A stretch of DNA of 64,000 nucleotides from Pararhizobium sp. IMCC21322 (GTDB lineage Bacteria > Pseudomonadota > Alphaproteobacteria > Rhizobiales > GCA-2746425). Positions 33,528 through 41,575 of the stretch are shown piece by piece (position 1 is the first letter of the stretch; each line of letters begins with the position of its first letter). Position numbers and translations under genes: made by a program. The notes beneath the pieces were generated by a model. The model did not search any database. It had not been told where the DNA came from and saw only the letters and a program-made list of their open reading frames with translations. Where the stretch lies: assembly GCF_030758295.1 (NCBI RefSeq), contig NZ_CP132335.1, positions 620,001 to 684,000 of the forward strand, in the 5' to 3' direction.

Positions 33528-34769
33528 ATGCGCGCTGTCGTCCTGCGAGGGCAGGGCTTTGACAATCTGGCGCTGGAAGACGTGCCTTTACCAAGGCCGG
33601 GTCCAAATCAGGCATTGGTGCGCGTCGATGCTGCCGGCATATGTGCATCGCTGGTAAAAATGATTGCTCAGGGCAATGACCACACCTTTCTTTATGGCTG
33701 GGACTTGTCGCAATTTCCGTCCATTTTGGGGGATGAAGGGTCGGTAACCCTGATGGAGCTGGGCCAGAACCTTCAGGCTCAGAATCGGCAGGGGAAATAT
33801 AGCCTTGGAACGCGCTATGTGGTGCAGCCCGCGGTTGATGCGGCTCCCGTCAATCATCTGGAGCGCTATCGCAACAATGGCGCAGGCGTCAGCAAGATCG
33901 CCTGTGGCTATACGCTGCCGGGCCATCTGGCAGAATATATGCTGATACCCGAAGAAGTTTTTGCCGCAAAATGTCTGATCGAGATACCGGATCAAACCAT
34001 GCCTTTGGCCCATGCTGCTATTGCTGAGCCAATCTCCTGTTGTGTCTCAGGACAGTTTCATCACATGCATTTGCAACAGCAAGCACTGACCGAGCCGCGC
34101 AAGGCTGTTGCGGGCCTGAAGCGCGGGGGAACCACCGTCGTCATCGGGCTGGGGGCCATGGGCCGCATGCATGTTGATGTTGCTTTGGCACAGGGTCCTG
34201 CCAATCTGGTAGCGTCCGATCCCATGCCATCACGCCGGGACCGTGCTTTGTCCGATTTTGCAGCCAAGGCCAAGGCCAATAAGTGCCAGCTGAAAGTTGT
34301 GCACCCGGATGATCTGGCCGCCGAAGTCCAGACAAGTACCGGCGGTCGGGGCGCGGATGATCTGATCATTGCGGTCGGTCATCCCAAGGTGGTTGAGGCC
34401 TCGGTGCCCTTATTGGGCAAAGGCGGTGTTGCCAATTTCTTTGGTGGTTTGAAACACGGTCAGGAATTTGTCAGCCTGAACGCCAATCGCATCCATTATG
34501 ATGAAACCGTCATCACCGGCTCCTCCGGCGGCACGGCATGGGACATTGCACAGACGCTGAGCTGGATATCTGAAGGTCAGATTGATCCATCCCGGCACAT
34601 TGCAAAGATTGGCGGTCTTCAACACGCCATTGAGATGATCAACGACGTTAAAGACCAGCACCTTGACGGCAAGGCCGTGCTCTACCCGCATTATCCACTC
34701 ACTGATGCTTTTGAGGTTCCTGAATGGACGGCGCTGGATGAAACATCGCTTCTGACGGGGGCGCGCTGA
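33528..34769 (+). CDS. Zinc-type alcohol dehydrogenase family protein, SorE-like (sugar-phosphate reductase)
   Basis: This 413-residue medium-chain dehydrogenase begins MRAVVLRGQGFDNLALEDVP, with a Rossmann motif VVIGLGAMGRMHVDVAL near residue 205. The C-terminal features FFGGLKHGQEFVSLNANRIH and ITGSSGGTAWDIAQ resemble L-sorbose-1-phosphate reductase SorE. The usual structural-zinc cysteine cluster is absent, and the N-terminal catalytic Cys region reads DAAGICASLVKM. It starts 25 bases after the ATPase gene without a strong ribosome binding site. It probably reduces or oxidises a ketose/polyol phosphate in this operon. The direction and substrate are not shown. Confidence 0.82.
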   Translation: MRAVVLRGQGFDNLALEDVPLPRPGPNQALVRVDAAGICASLVKMIAQGNDHTFLYGWDLSQFPSILGDEGSVTLMELGQNLQAQNRQGKYSLGTRYVVQPAVDAAPVNHLERYRNNGAGVSKIACGYTLPGHLAEYMLIPEEVFAAKCLIEIPDQTMPLAHAAIAEPISCCVSGQFHHMHLQQQALTEPRKAVAGLKRGGTTVVIGLGAMGRMHVDVALAQGPANLVASDPMPSRRDRALSDFAAKAKANKCQLKVVHPDDLAAEVQTSTGGRGADDLIIAVGHPKVVEASVPLLGKGGVANFFGGLKHGQEFVSLNANRIHYDETVITGSSGGTAWDIAQTLSWISEGQIDPSRHIAKIGGLQHAIEMINDVKDQHLDGKAVLYPHYPLTDAFEVPEWTALDETSLLTGAR

Positions 34770-34772
34770 ATT

Positions 34773-36059
34773 ATGGGGCGCATCTTTGTTGGTATTGGTT
34801 TCGGTGCCATTCAAACCGGATTGTTTTTGAGAGAAGCGCAGCGTTCAGGTAATTTTGACCGCTATGTGGTCGCCATGCGCAGACAAAATCTCGCAAAGGC
34901 GCTGAGCGACAGGGGAACGGTCACTGTCAATATTGCCATGCACGATGGCATCGTCGTTGAAACCTACACAGATATCGAGGCTCGCTGTCTGTCCGTGAAG
35001 GAAGATCTTGTCAGCTTGCAGCAGGACCTGCTGGCAGCCCACGAAATTTCTGTCGCCGTTTCCAGCGTCGATGATTACGTGTCTGATCACCCCAACAGCC
35101 TGCACCGGTTGATTGCCCAGGCCATCGCCGGCAAAATGCGCGGTGAAGGGCCAAAAGTGCTGATTTACTCTTCCGAAAATCATAATGAGGCAGCGTCTTT
35201 GCTGCAGCAGGCCATTCTGTCTGCCTTGCCGGAAACTGATCATGCGACCGCGAACAAAGTGTTTCAAACGGTTGATACGGTCATTGGGAAAATGTCGCGC
35301 GTTATCCGTGATCAGGACGAAATTGCGCAAGCGGCTCTGGCACCGTCATTTGATGGCGGAGACGAGGCGTTTCTGGTTGAGGCCTTCAACAATATTCTGG
35401 TCAGCCAAGTGGATCCGGCACGTAGCAGCGGGCGCGCAATTTCCCAATTGGTGGAAAAGGCGGATTTAACCCCGTTTGAACACGCCAAAATACATGGCCA
35501 CAATGCCACCCATGCCGGCTTTGCCTATGTGGGTCAGGTGTTGGGCCTGAAATGGATGGCCGATGTTGCCGCAATTCCTGAAGTTTTCAGCTTCTTCCGG
35601 GATGCCTTTCTGGAGGAATCCGGTGAAGCCCTGATCCGGCTGCATGGCGGCAAGGACCCGCTTTTTACGAGTGATGGCTACCGCGCTTATGTGGATGATT
35701 TGCTGGCACGCATGGCCAATCCATGGCTGCGCGATACATGCGAACGCATTGGCCGTGATGTGTCCCGCAAACTGGGTTGGGATGATCGGCTGATTGGCAC
35801 AATTCGCCTTGTACGCTCTCAAAATATTTCTGCCGAACGCTATGGTTTTGCAGCGTTGGCGGCTTTCGAGACCCTGGGAAATGGGCCTGAAATCATGATC
35901 AAAAGCTGGATGAAAAGCGGCGCCTCGGCAACCGAAGCAGAAGAGATGGCGGACTTCTTGAACGCTCTGCAATCCGATTATCATACCTGGCGTACTGGAT
36001 TGCCCAACCCGACCGAGACACATATTGGAAATCACGGAACCAAAAGGAACATTGAATGA
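34773..36059 (+). CDS. Mannitol-1-phosphate 5-dehydrogenase-like polyol dehydrogenase
   Basis: This 428-residue protein is of the long-chain mannitol/polyol-phosphate dehydrogenase family. It has an N-terminal nucleotide-binding motif (IFVGIGFGAIQTGLFLREA) and a C-terminal catalytic domain with FEHAKIHGHNATHAGFAYVG, where Lys, Asn and His match the active-site pattern of MtlD. It differs widely from classic MtlD, so the substrate may be another hexitol or pentitol phosphate. It starts almost directly after the SorE-like gene, and its stop overlaps the aldolase start (ATGA). It probably acts with the SorE-like enzyme to interconvert ketose and polyol phosphates. Confidence 0.8.
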   Translation: MGRIFVGIGFGAIQTGLFLREAQRSGNFDRYVVAMRRQNLAKALSDRGTVTVNIAMHDGIVVETYTDIEARCLSVKEDLVSLQQDLLAAHEISVAVSSVDDYVSDHPNSLHRLIAQAIAGKMRGEGPKVLIYSSENHNEAASLLQQAILSALPETDHATANKVFQTVDTVIGKMSRVIRDQDEIAQAALAPSFDGGDEAFLVEAFNNILVSQVDPARSSGRAISQLVEKADLTPFEHAKIHGHNATHAGFAYVGQVLGLKWMADVAAIPEVFSFFRDAFLEESGEALIRLHGGKDPLFTSDGYRAYVDDLLARMANPWLRDTCERIGRDVSRKLGWDDRLIGTIRLVRSQNISAERYGFAALAAFETLGNGPEIMIKSWMKSGASATEAEEMADFLNALQSDYHTWRTGLPNPTETHIGNHGTKRNIE

Positions 36060-36895
36060 CCAAGCATCGCCTGAACCGTTTTCTGGGAGCCGATGGAAAG
36101 TGCTTCGACGTTGCAATTGACCATGGCTTCTTCAACGAGCCGGGTTTTTTGTCTGGTATTGAAGACATGCGTGACGCAGTTGCCACGGTGGCACAGGCGC
36201 AGCCCGATGCCGTCCAACTGTCGCCCGGCATGGCAAGGCATTTGCAGGCCATTCCCGGCAAGGACAAACCGTCTTTGGTGCTGCGCACCGATGTTGCCAA
36301 CATCTATGCCAAAGACCTGCCGCAATATCTGTTTTCCCAGATCGTTGAAAACGCGGTGGAACAGGCTGTGCAACTGGATGCGGCGTGCCTGTGCGTCAAT
36401 CTGCTCTTGATGCCCAATCAGCCGGAAGTTCATGCGCAATGTGTCAGCAATATTGCGCGCCTCAAACCGGAAGCCGATGCTGCCGGCATGCCACTGATGG
36501 TCGAGCCATTGGTCATGCAGGACAATGCAAAAGCCGGTGGCTACATGGTAAATGGCGATTTGGCGCTGATCCGCACCCTGGTGCGGCAGGCTGTTGAAAT
36601 GGGCGCCGATGTCATCAAGGCAGACCCGACTGATGATGTGGCCGAATACCACAAGGTCGTGGAAGCCGCCTCTGGCATTCCCATTCTGGTGCGCGGTGGT
36701 GGCCGGGTATCTGATGCGGAAATTCTTCAGCGGACAACCGACCTTATGGAGCAGGGAGCCATGGGCATTGTCTATGGCCGCAATGTGATTCAGCACGACC
36801 ACCCGGCTGCCATCACCAAAGCCCTGATGGCCATCGTTCACGAAGGCATGTCGCCAGAAGATGCTCTGGCCATGATGCAAGATCTGTCATCATGA
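36056..36895 (+). CDS. DhnA/DeoC-type class I aldolase (FbaB/LsrF-like)
   Basis: This 279-residue TIM-barrel aldolase carries the DhnA-family motifs CFDVAIDHGFFNEP, PLMVEPLVM, the probable Schiff-base Lys in DVIKADPTDD, and the phosphate-binding GGGRVSDAEILQRTTDLM and GAMGIVYGRNVIQHDHP. The family includes class I fructose-bisphosphate aldolases and the thiolase LsrF. In this operon, cleavage of a ketose (bis)phosphate made by the kinase and reductases is the natural role. Both ends overlap neighbouring genes by four bases (ATGA). Confidence 0.88.
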   Translation: MTKHRLNRFLGADGKCFDVAIDHGFFNEPGFLSGIEDMRDAVATVAQAQPDAVQLSPGMARHLQAIPGKDKPSLVLRTDVANIYAKDLPQYLFSQIVENAVEQAVQLDAACLCVNLLLMPNQPEVHAQCVSNIARLKPEADAAGMPLMVEPLVMQDNAKAGGYMVNGDLALIRTLVRQAVEMGADVIKADPTDDVAEYHKVVEAASGIPILVRGGGRVSDAEILQRTTDLMEQGAMGIVYGRNVIQHDHPAAITKALMAIVHEGMSPEDALAMMQDLSS

Positions 36896-38013
36896 AGGAC
36901 ATCCGCTTTGGTGTCATAGGCGGTGGTTTGATGGGCAAGGAATTTGCCTCTGCCGCTGCCCGGTGGCTGCATCTGGAGTTCAAGGATGCAAGGCCTGTCA
37001 TCAAAGGCATCTGCGATATCAATCCAGATGCCAGATCCTGGTTCACAGACAACATTCCGTCCTGCACCCTGTCTACGGGTGATTATCAGGAGATGCTGGC
37101 CAGCGATCAGATTGATGCCATTTACTGTGCAGTGCCGCACAATCTGCATCAGCAGCTCTATTGCGATATCATTCGGTCCGGCAAACATCTGATGGGCGAG
37201 AAACCGTTCGGGATAGATCAGGCTGCCAATGCTGCGATCATGTCCTGCATTGAAGAACACCCTAATGTGCTGGTGCGCTCAAGTTCGGAATTTCCGTTTT
37301 TCCCCGGCGCATTGGCCATTTCGCGCGCTATTGAAGAGGATGTATTTGGACAGATTGTCGGCGTTCGTGCCGGATTCCATCACGCCTCGGACCTGGATCC
37401 AGACAAGGCAATCAACTGGAAGCGCATGATCGCGGTGAATGGCGCGTATGGTTGCATGGGCGATCTGGGTTTGCATGTGATGCATATTCCTTTGCGCTTT
37501 GGCTGGAAGCCAACCCGGATTGCAGCTCAACTGAGCAATATCATGACCACGCGGCCAGATGGCAAAGGCAACATTGTTCCGTGTGAAACCTGGGACAATG
37601 GCGCGATCCACACCATGGTGGAAGGGTTCGGTCAGCCATTCCCTTTGACGATGGAGACAAAACGCATTGCGCCCGGCGAGATGAACACCTGGTTCATCAA
37701 GGTCGAGGGGACGAAAAAGTCCATGGCCTACTCCACCAAATATCCCAAGACGCTGCAAATTATGGATTATCAACCAGGAGTGGCGCAGGCATGGCAGCAT
37801 GTTGATCTTGGTTACAATTCAGCCTATCCGACGATCACCGGCGGTATTTTTGAATTTGGCTTCTCGGACAGCTTCCAGCAAATGTGGTGTGCGTTTCTGG
37901 ATGAGTTGGTGAACGGCAAGAAGGCTATGTACCAACCATTTCATTGTGCTACACCGGCTGAAACTGCGGCCAGCCATGACATTATGACGGCAGCCATTAA
38001 AAACGCTATCTGA
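36892..38013 (+). CDS. Gfo/Idh/MocA-family oxidoreductase
   Basis: This 373-residue NAD(P)-dependent dehydrogenase begins with the Rossmann motif GVIGGGLMGKEFASAAARW. The family motif GEKPFGIDQAAN and a C-terminal beta-sheet substrate domain (GAYGCMGDLGLHVMHIPLRF) follow. Members oxidise hydroxyl groups of sugars, inositols or their derivatives. The start overlaps the aldolase stop (ATGA), and the PfkB gene begins 10 bases after its end. The substrate is presumably an intermediate or a related sugar imported by the same system. Confidence 0.88.
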   Translation: MKDIRFGVIGGGLMGKEFASAAARWLHLEFKDARPVIKGICDINPDARSWFTDNIPSCTLSTGDYQEMLASDQIDAIYCAVPHNLHQQLYCDIIRSGKHLMGEKPFGIDQAANAAIMSCIEEHPNVLVRSSSEFPFFPGALAISRAIEEDVFGQIVGVRAGFHHASDLDPDKAINWKRMIAVNGAYGCMGDLGLHVMHIPLRFGWKPTRIAAQLSNIMTTRPDGKGNIVPCETWDNGAIHTMVEGFGQPFPLTMETKRIAPGEMNTWFIKVEGTKKSMAYSTKYPKTLQIMDYQPGVAQAWQHVDLGYNSAYPTITGGIFEFGFSDSFQQMWCAFLDELVNGKKAMYQPFHCATPAETAASHDIMTAAIKNAI

Positions 38014-38023
38014 AGGGGGCCAA

Positions 38024-38974
38024 ATGCCAAAACTCCATATTTGCGGCGAAGCACTGATCGATTTTGTACCGTTCGAAGGTGCTGAAGGTCAGGTCGGATA
38101 CACACCAAAACCAGGCGGCTCGCCTTACAACGCCGCAAAGGCGGCGGCTCGTGCAGGTGCGGATGTCAGCTTTCTGGGGGCCATATCAACTGATTTTTTT
38201 GGCGATCAGTTGAAATCCCATCTGGAGGAAAGTGGTGTCTATTGTGACGCGCTGCCGCGCTGCAAACACCCAACCACCCTGGCATTTGTAGATCTGACAA
38301 GCGGTGATCCGCGCTATGCCTTTTACAACAATGAAACATCCACCGCCAATATGGCACCAGATCCAACCATGGTTGAGGTCGGGCCTGGCGATATTCTTGA
38401 TGTGGGGTCAATTTCCCTGATTGATCTTCCCGGTGCCGACAACATCACGGATTTTACGGTCGCCATGAGCGATCGGATGATGATCTCAATCGATCCCAAT
38501 GCGCGTCCCGGCATGATTGAAAACTGGTCGGCCTGGCACAAACGCATTGCGCGTCTGCTGGAGGTCGCAAGCATTATCAAGCTCAGTGTGGAAGATCTGA
38601 ATATTATTGCACCCCATCAGACAGCGGTGCAGTTTGCCAAGACCTGTCTGGCAAAATCGGCAGGGCTGGTCGTCATCACAGATGGTGGTGAGGGCGCTAC
38701 GGGTTACACCGGTGCTGCAACAGTTAAAGTGAAGACACCAAGAATTGTTCTTGCTGATACAGTGGGCGCAGGTGATACGCTGATGGGGTCCACTCTGGCA
38801 TGGCTTCTTGACCAGGGTCTTTCTGACGCCGAGGCGTTACGTAGCCTGAATGAAGATGCTCTGAAAAACATGCTTGAATTTGCCACAAGTGCCGCTGCCA
38901 TTAATTGCCAGAGTGTCGGGTGCAACCCGCCGACACGGGCTGAAATTGAAGCTTTTCTGGCTGATGGGCTCTGA
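38024..38974 (+). CDS. PfkB-family carbohydrate kinase (fructokinase-like)
   Basis: This 316-residue ribokinase-fold kinase shows the substrate-binding GGSPYNAAKAAARAGADVSF, FLGAISTDFFGDQLKSHLEE, and the ATP/anion-hole motif with the catalytic base Asp in DTVGAGDTLMGSTLAWL. A strong AGGGGG ribosome binding site precedes the ATG. It is the last gene of the operon. Fructokinase-like activity on the ketose would provide substrate for the polyol-phosphate enzymes and the aldolase. A hairpin followed by six Ts lies about 30 bases downstream. Confidence 0.9.
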   Translation: MPKLHICGEALIDFVPFEGAEGQVGYTPKPGGSPYNAAKAAARAGADVSFLGAISTDFFGDQLKSHLEESGVYCDALPRCKHPTTLAFVDLTSGDPRYAFYNNETSTANMAPDPTMVEVGPGDILDVGSISLIDLPGADNITDFTVAMSDRMMISIDPNARPGMIENWSAWHKRIARLLEVASIIKLSVEDLNIIAPHQTAVQFAKTCLAKSAGLVVITDGGEGATGYTGAATVKVKTPRIVLADTVGAGDTLMGSTLAWLLDQGLSDAEALRSLNEDALKNMLEFATSAAAINCQSVGCNPPTRAEIEAFLADGL

Positions 38975-39004
38975 CACGGGAAGCAACAGAAATCTGAAGC
39001 AAAA

Positions 39005-39043
39005 GCCGGCGGGAGCGCATTCGCACTCGGAGGCGACTTTTTT
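39005..39043 (+). terminator. Probable terminator of the CUT1/polyol operon
   Basis: GAGCGC (39013-39018) and GCACTC (39023-39028) pair across ATTC with one G-U, and GCC/GGC can extend the stem. A run of six Ts follows (39038-39043). The stem is imperfect. Confidence 0.4.
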
Positions 39044-39112
39044 GCGATGGCGGTGCTAATGGTGTCTCCAGCAAAACTCTAAGAAGCTGCTCTGGATCAC
39101 GTTAAATTCCGG

Positions 39113-39613
39113 TCAGATCATGAATGCTTCTTCGCCTTCAATCAATTCCGGCTTGGTCTCTTCTTCCGGTGGTTTTCCGTTTCTTGGCATGGGGCCAAAA
39201 TAGGATGCAGTCCGCACGAAGGGGCGTGGCTTCATGACAACCGAAAGAAGCCTTTGATAAACCGGTTTCGCAGCAATCGGTTTGCACAGCAACTCATGGA
39301 TGCCAAGTTTGGTAGCATGTTCAACACGCTCAAATTCGGTATGTGAGGTAACCATGATAACCGGAATGTAGGGATGCGGTGCTTCCTTTTTGCGAATATT
39401 GCGCATGACTTCCGGCCCGGACATGACCGGCATTTCCCAATCCAGAAACAGGATATCGGGCCTTTGCCCTTCTATCAATGCCAGGCATTTCTGCCCGTCT
39501 TCAACTTCGAAAACATCCCGAATGCCAAATCCCAGAAGCACGGACCGCAGTGCTGTTCGAAAGAACGCACTGTCATCGGCAATGGCCACGTTGAGATTTG
39601 AAAAGTCGTACAA
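39113..39613 (-). CDS. CheY-like single-domain response regulator
   Basis: This 166-residue protein consists of one receiver domain (about residues 7-125) and an acidic tail (PPEEETKPELIEGEEAFM). The acidic pair Asp13-Asp14, phospho-acceptor Asp58 (LFLDWEMPVMSG), the Thr in MVTSHTEF and the Lys in LLCKPIA are all present, so it should be phosphorylatable. There is no output domain and no adjacent kinase. The partner could be any hybrid or orphan kinase, and stand-alone receivers in alphaproteobacteria often serve phosphorelays or motility. It is convergent with the polyol operon. Confidence 0.9.
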   Translation of the reverse strand: MYDFSNLNVAIADDSAFFRTALRSVLLGFGIRDVFEVEDGQKCLALIEGQRPDILFLDWEMPVMSGPEVMRNIRKKEAPHPYIPVIMVTSHTEFERVEHATKLGIHELLCKPIAAKPVYQRLLSVVMKPRPFVRTASYFGPMPRNGKPPEEETKPELIEGEEAFMI

Positions 39614-39763
39614 GATAAAAGCCCTTGAGACAGGAAGGGCTGATATGTGGCATCGAAAGCCTTAAAACTTCGCAAAATATATGGCTGACTATAGGCAATA
39701 ACCGATTTTTTGGGTTGAATTTTCTATGTCTGGGAACAATGAGTCCGCAATGCAATTAAAGGT

Positions 39764-40945
39764 TTAGTTATCTGGCGCAAGCCAGGCGGTTAAACCGTTG
39801 GTTGCGGTGATCAAGTCGTCGTGATTGCGCGCAAAGCACATGCGCATGAAGCCCGCACCTCCAGCCCCGAAGGCTTCGCCCGGCGACATGGCAACCCCGA
39901 CGTCATCCACTAACCTGATACCCAGCTCCATTGTATCGGGAAAGTCATTCAGGCCAAAAAACAGGTAAAAGGCCCCACGGGGTCGTTCAAGACGGATTTT
40001 CCCCGTCGCTTCAAGGGCATCGCAAACAAGGTCACGTCCCTTGTGGCAATCCGCGACCTGTGCATCGACGAAACTGTCGCCGTCATTGAGTGCCGCAATC
40101 GCAGCACGTTGCATAAAGGCGGCAACGCCTGACGTGGAATATTGCACCAGGTTTTCGAAAACCTGTTGCAGCGCGGGTGGCGCCGAAATCCAGCCGATGC
40201 GCCAACCGGTCATGGCCCAGTTTTTTGAAAACGTATTGACGAACAGAATTTTATCGTCTGGTTCCATAATATCATAGAAGGATGGCGCACGGGCACCGCT
40301 ATAGAAGAACCTGTTATAAACCTCATCGGCGATGATCCACAGATCATGCTTGCGGGCAAACTTCAGCAGGGCACTCAATAGGTCGGCATCTGCAACCCAG
40401 CCTGTTGGGTTGCACGGCGAGTTCACGAACAGCGCGCGCGTTTTCGGCGTGATGGCCGCTTCCAATGCATCAATATCCAATGTCCAGGACTGACCGTCAA
40501 ACTGCATCGGAACGCTGACCGGTTTTGCCCCCATTACACCAAGTGCCGCTGCAAAATTCGGCCAGGCGGGTGTGGGCACCAGAACCTCTTCTCCTGCACC
40601 GGCAACGGCTTGAATGCAAAGCTGGATGGCTTGCATGCCTGAGCCAGTCACAATAAACCGGTCAGCTGCAAGATCGCGGTCAAAATGCCGCTGATGGTAG
40701 TCTGACAAAGCCTGCCTCAGTTCTGGCAGACCCTTTTGATAGGTGTAAAATGTTTCGCCCTTTGCCAGAGAGTCCGTGGCAGCCTGGCAAATGAACTGAG
40801 GTGTCGGCTGATGGCCTTCACCAGCAACCAGCGGAATTATAGGTTTCCCGCAGGTTCTTGCATGGTTCATGACCCTGATTATGCCGCTTTCTGCCGAATA
40901 AGCAGCTTCGGGGCGTAATGCGCTCAGCATAAAATTGTCACTCAC
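39764..40945 (-). CDS. PLP-dependent class I/II aminotransferase
   Basis: This 393-residue fold-type I aminotransferase shows the motifs NSPCNPTGWV (substrate/PLP-binding Asn), DLWIIADEVYNRFFY (Asp to the PLP nitrogen, Tyr to O3') and the PLP Lys in NTFSKNWAMTGWRIGW. The C-terminal Arg that binds the carboxylate is in GFMRMCFA. The start is placed at GTG 40945 because GGAG lies six bases upstream. A TTG at 40993 would make it 16 residues longer and is less well supported. The specific amino donor is not evident. It lies just downstream of mscL on the same strand. Confidence 0.88.
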   Translation of the reverse strand: MSDNFMLSALRPEAAYSAESGIIRVMNHARTCGKPIIPLVAGEGHQPTPQFICQAATDSLAKGETFYTYQKGLPELRQALSDYHQRHFDRDLAADRFIVTGSGMQAIQLCIQAVAGAGEEVLVPTPAWPNFAAALGVMGAKPVSVPMQFDGQSWTLDIDALEAAITPKTRALFVNSPCNPTGWVADADLLSALLKFARKHDLWIIADEVYNRFFYSGARAPSFYDIMEPDDKILFVNTFSKNWAMTGWRIGWISAPPALQQVFENLVQYSTSGVAAFMQRAAIAALNDGDSFVDAQVADCHKGRDLVCDALEATGKIRLERPRGAFYLFFGLNDFPDTMELGIRLVDDVGVAMSPGEAFGAGGAGFMRMCFARNHDDLITATNGLTAWLAPDN

Positions 40946-41002
40946 AGCCAACTCCGTGATGTCGGACAGACTAAATGCTCCAGACGCAAGCAATGCGCCA
41001 GA

Positions 41003-41419
41003 TTACTTCTTGGCAAGAAGGTCGCGGATTTCTTCCAGAACTTCCACTTCGGGTGGCTTTGTGGCCACTGGTGCCGGCTTTGCTTCTTCCTTGCGTTTCA
41101 TGGAATTGATGGCCCGAACAGCCATAAACAACACGAACGCGATGATCAGGAAGTTGACCGTAGCGGTAATGAAATTACCATAGGCCAGCACGGCGCCCTG
41201 CTCTTTGGCAGCATCCAGTGTGGTGGCATCAACGTTAGAGGCAAGGCCGACGAAGAAGTTGGAGAAATCGACGCCACCGGTGATCGCGCCAATGATAGGC
41301 ATGATGACGTCATCCACCATCGATTTGACGATTCCGCTGAATGCTGCGCCGATGATCACGCCGATGGCGAGATCCATGACATTGCCCTTCAAGGCAAATT
41401 CTTTAAATTCCTTAAGCAT
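41003..41419 (-). CDS. mscL: Large-conductance mechanosensitive channel MscL
   Basis: This 138-residue inner-membrane channel releases solutes under osmotic downshock. The sequence is canonical: [20 protein letters not shown] (N-terminal amphipathic helix and first membrane helix), [20 protein letters not shown], periplasmic loop, second helix ([18 protein letters not shown]) and the cytoplasmic helix bundle [14 protein letters not shown]. The ATG 41419 has a GGGGTGA upstream. A longer frame to 41497 has no family support. The length equals the family norm. Confidence 0.97.
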   Translation of the reverse strand: MLKEFKEFALKGNVMDLAIGVIIGAAFSGIVKSMVDDVIMPIIGAITGGVDFSNFFVGLASNVDATTLDAAKEQGAVLAYGNFITATVNFLIIAFVLFMAVRAINSMKRKEEAKPAPVATKPPEVEVLEEIRDLLAKK

Positions 41420-41575
41420 GTTCACCCCTTGATTTTGCTTGTGTAAGGAACCGGATACATGCCCCAAAACAGGTGGCAAAGGCAAGTAAGACCTCAACTA
41501 TGTAATGACTTTCACCATTTCAGTTCCGCAGCTACAGTGGCGTAACAAAAGAATACTCCTCGGGAGGAGAAGGGA

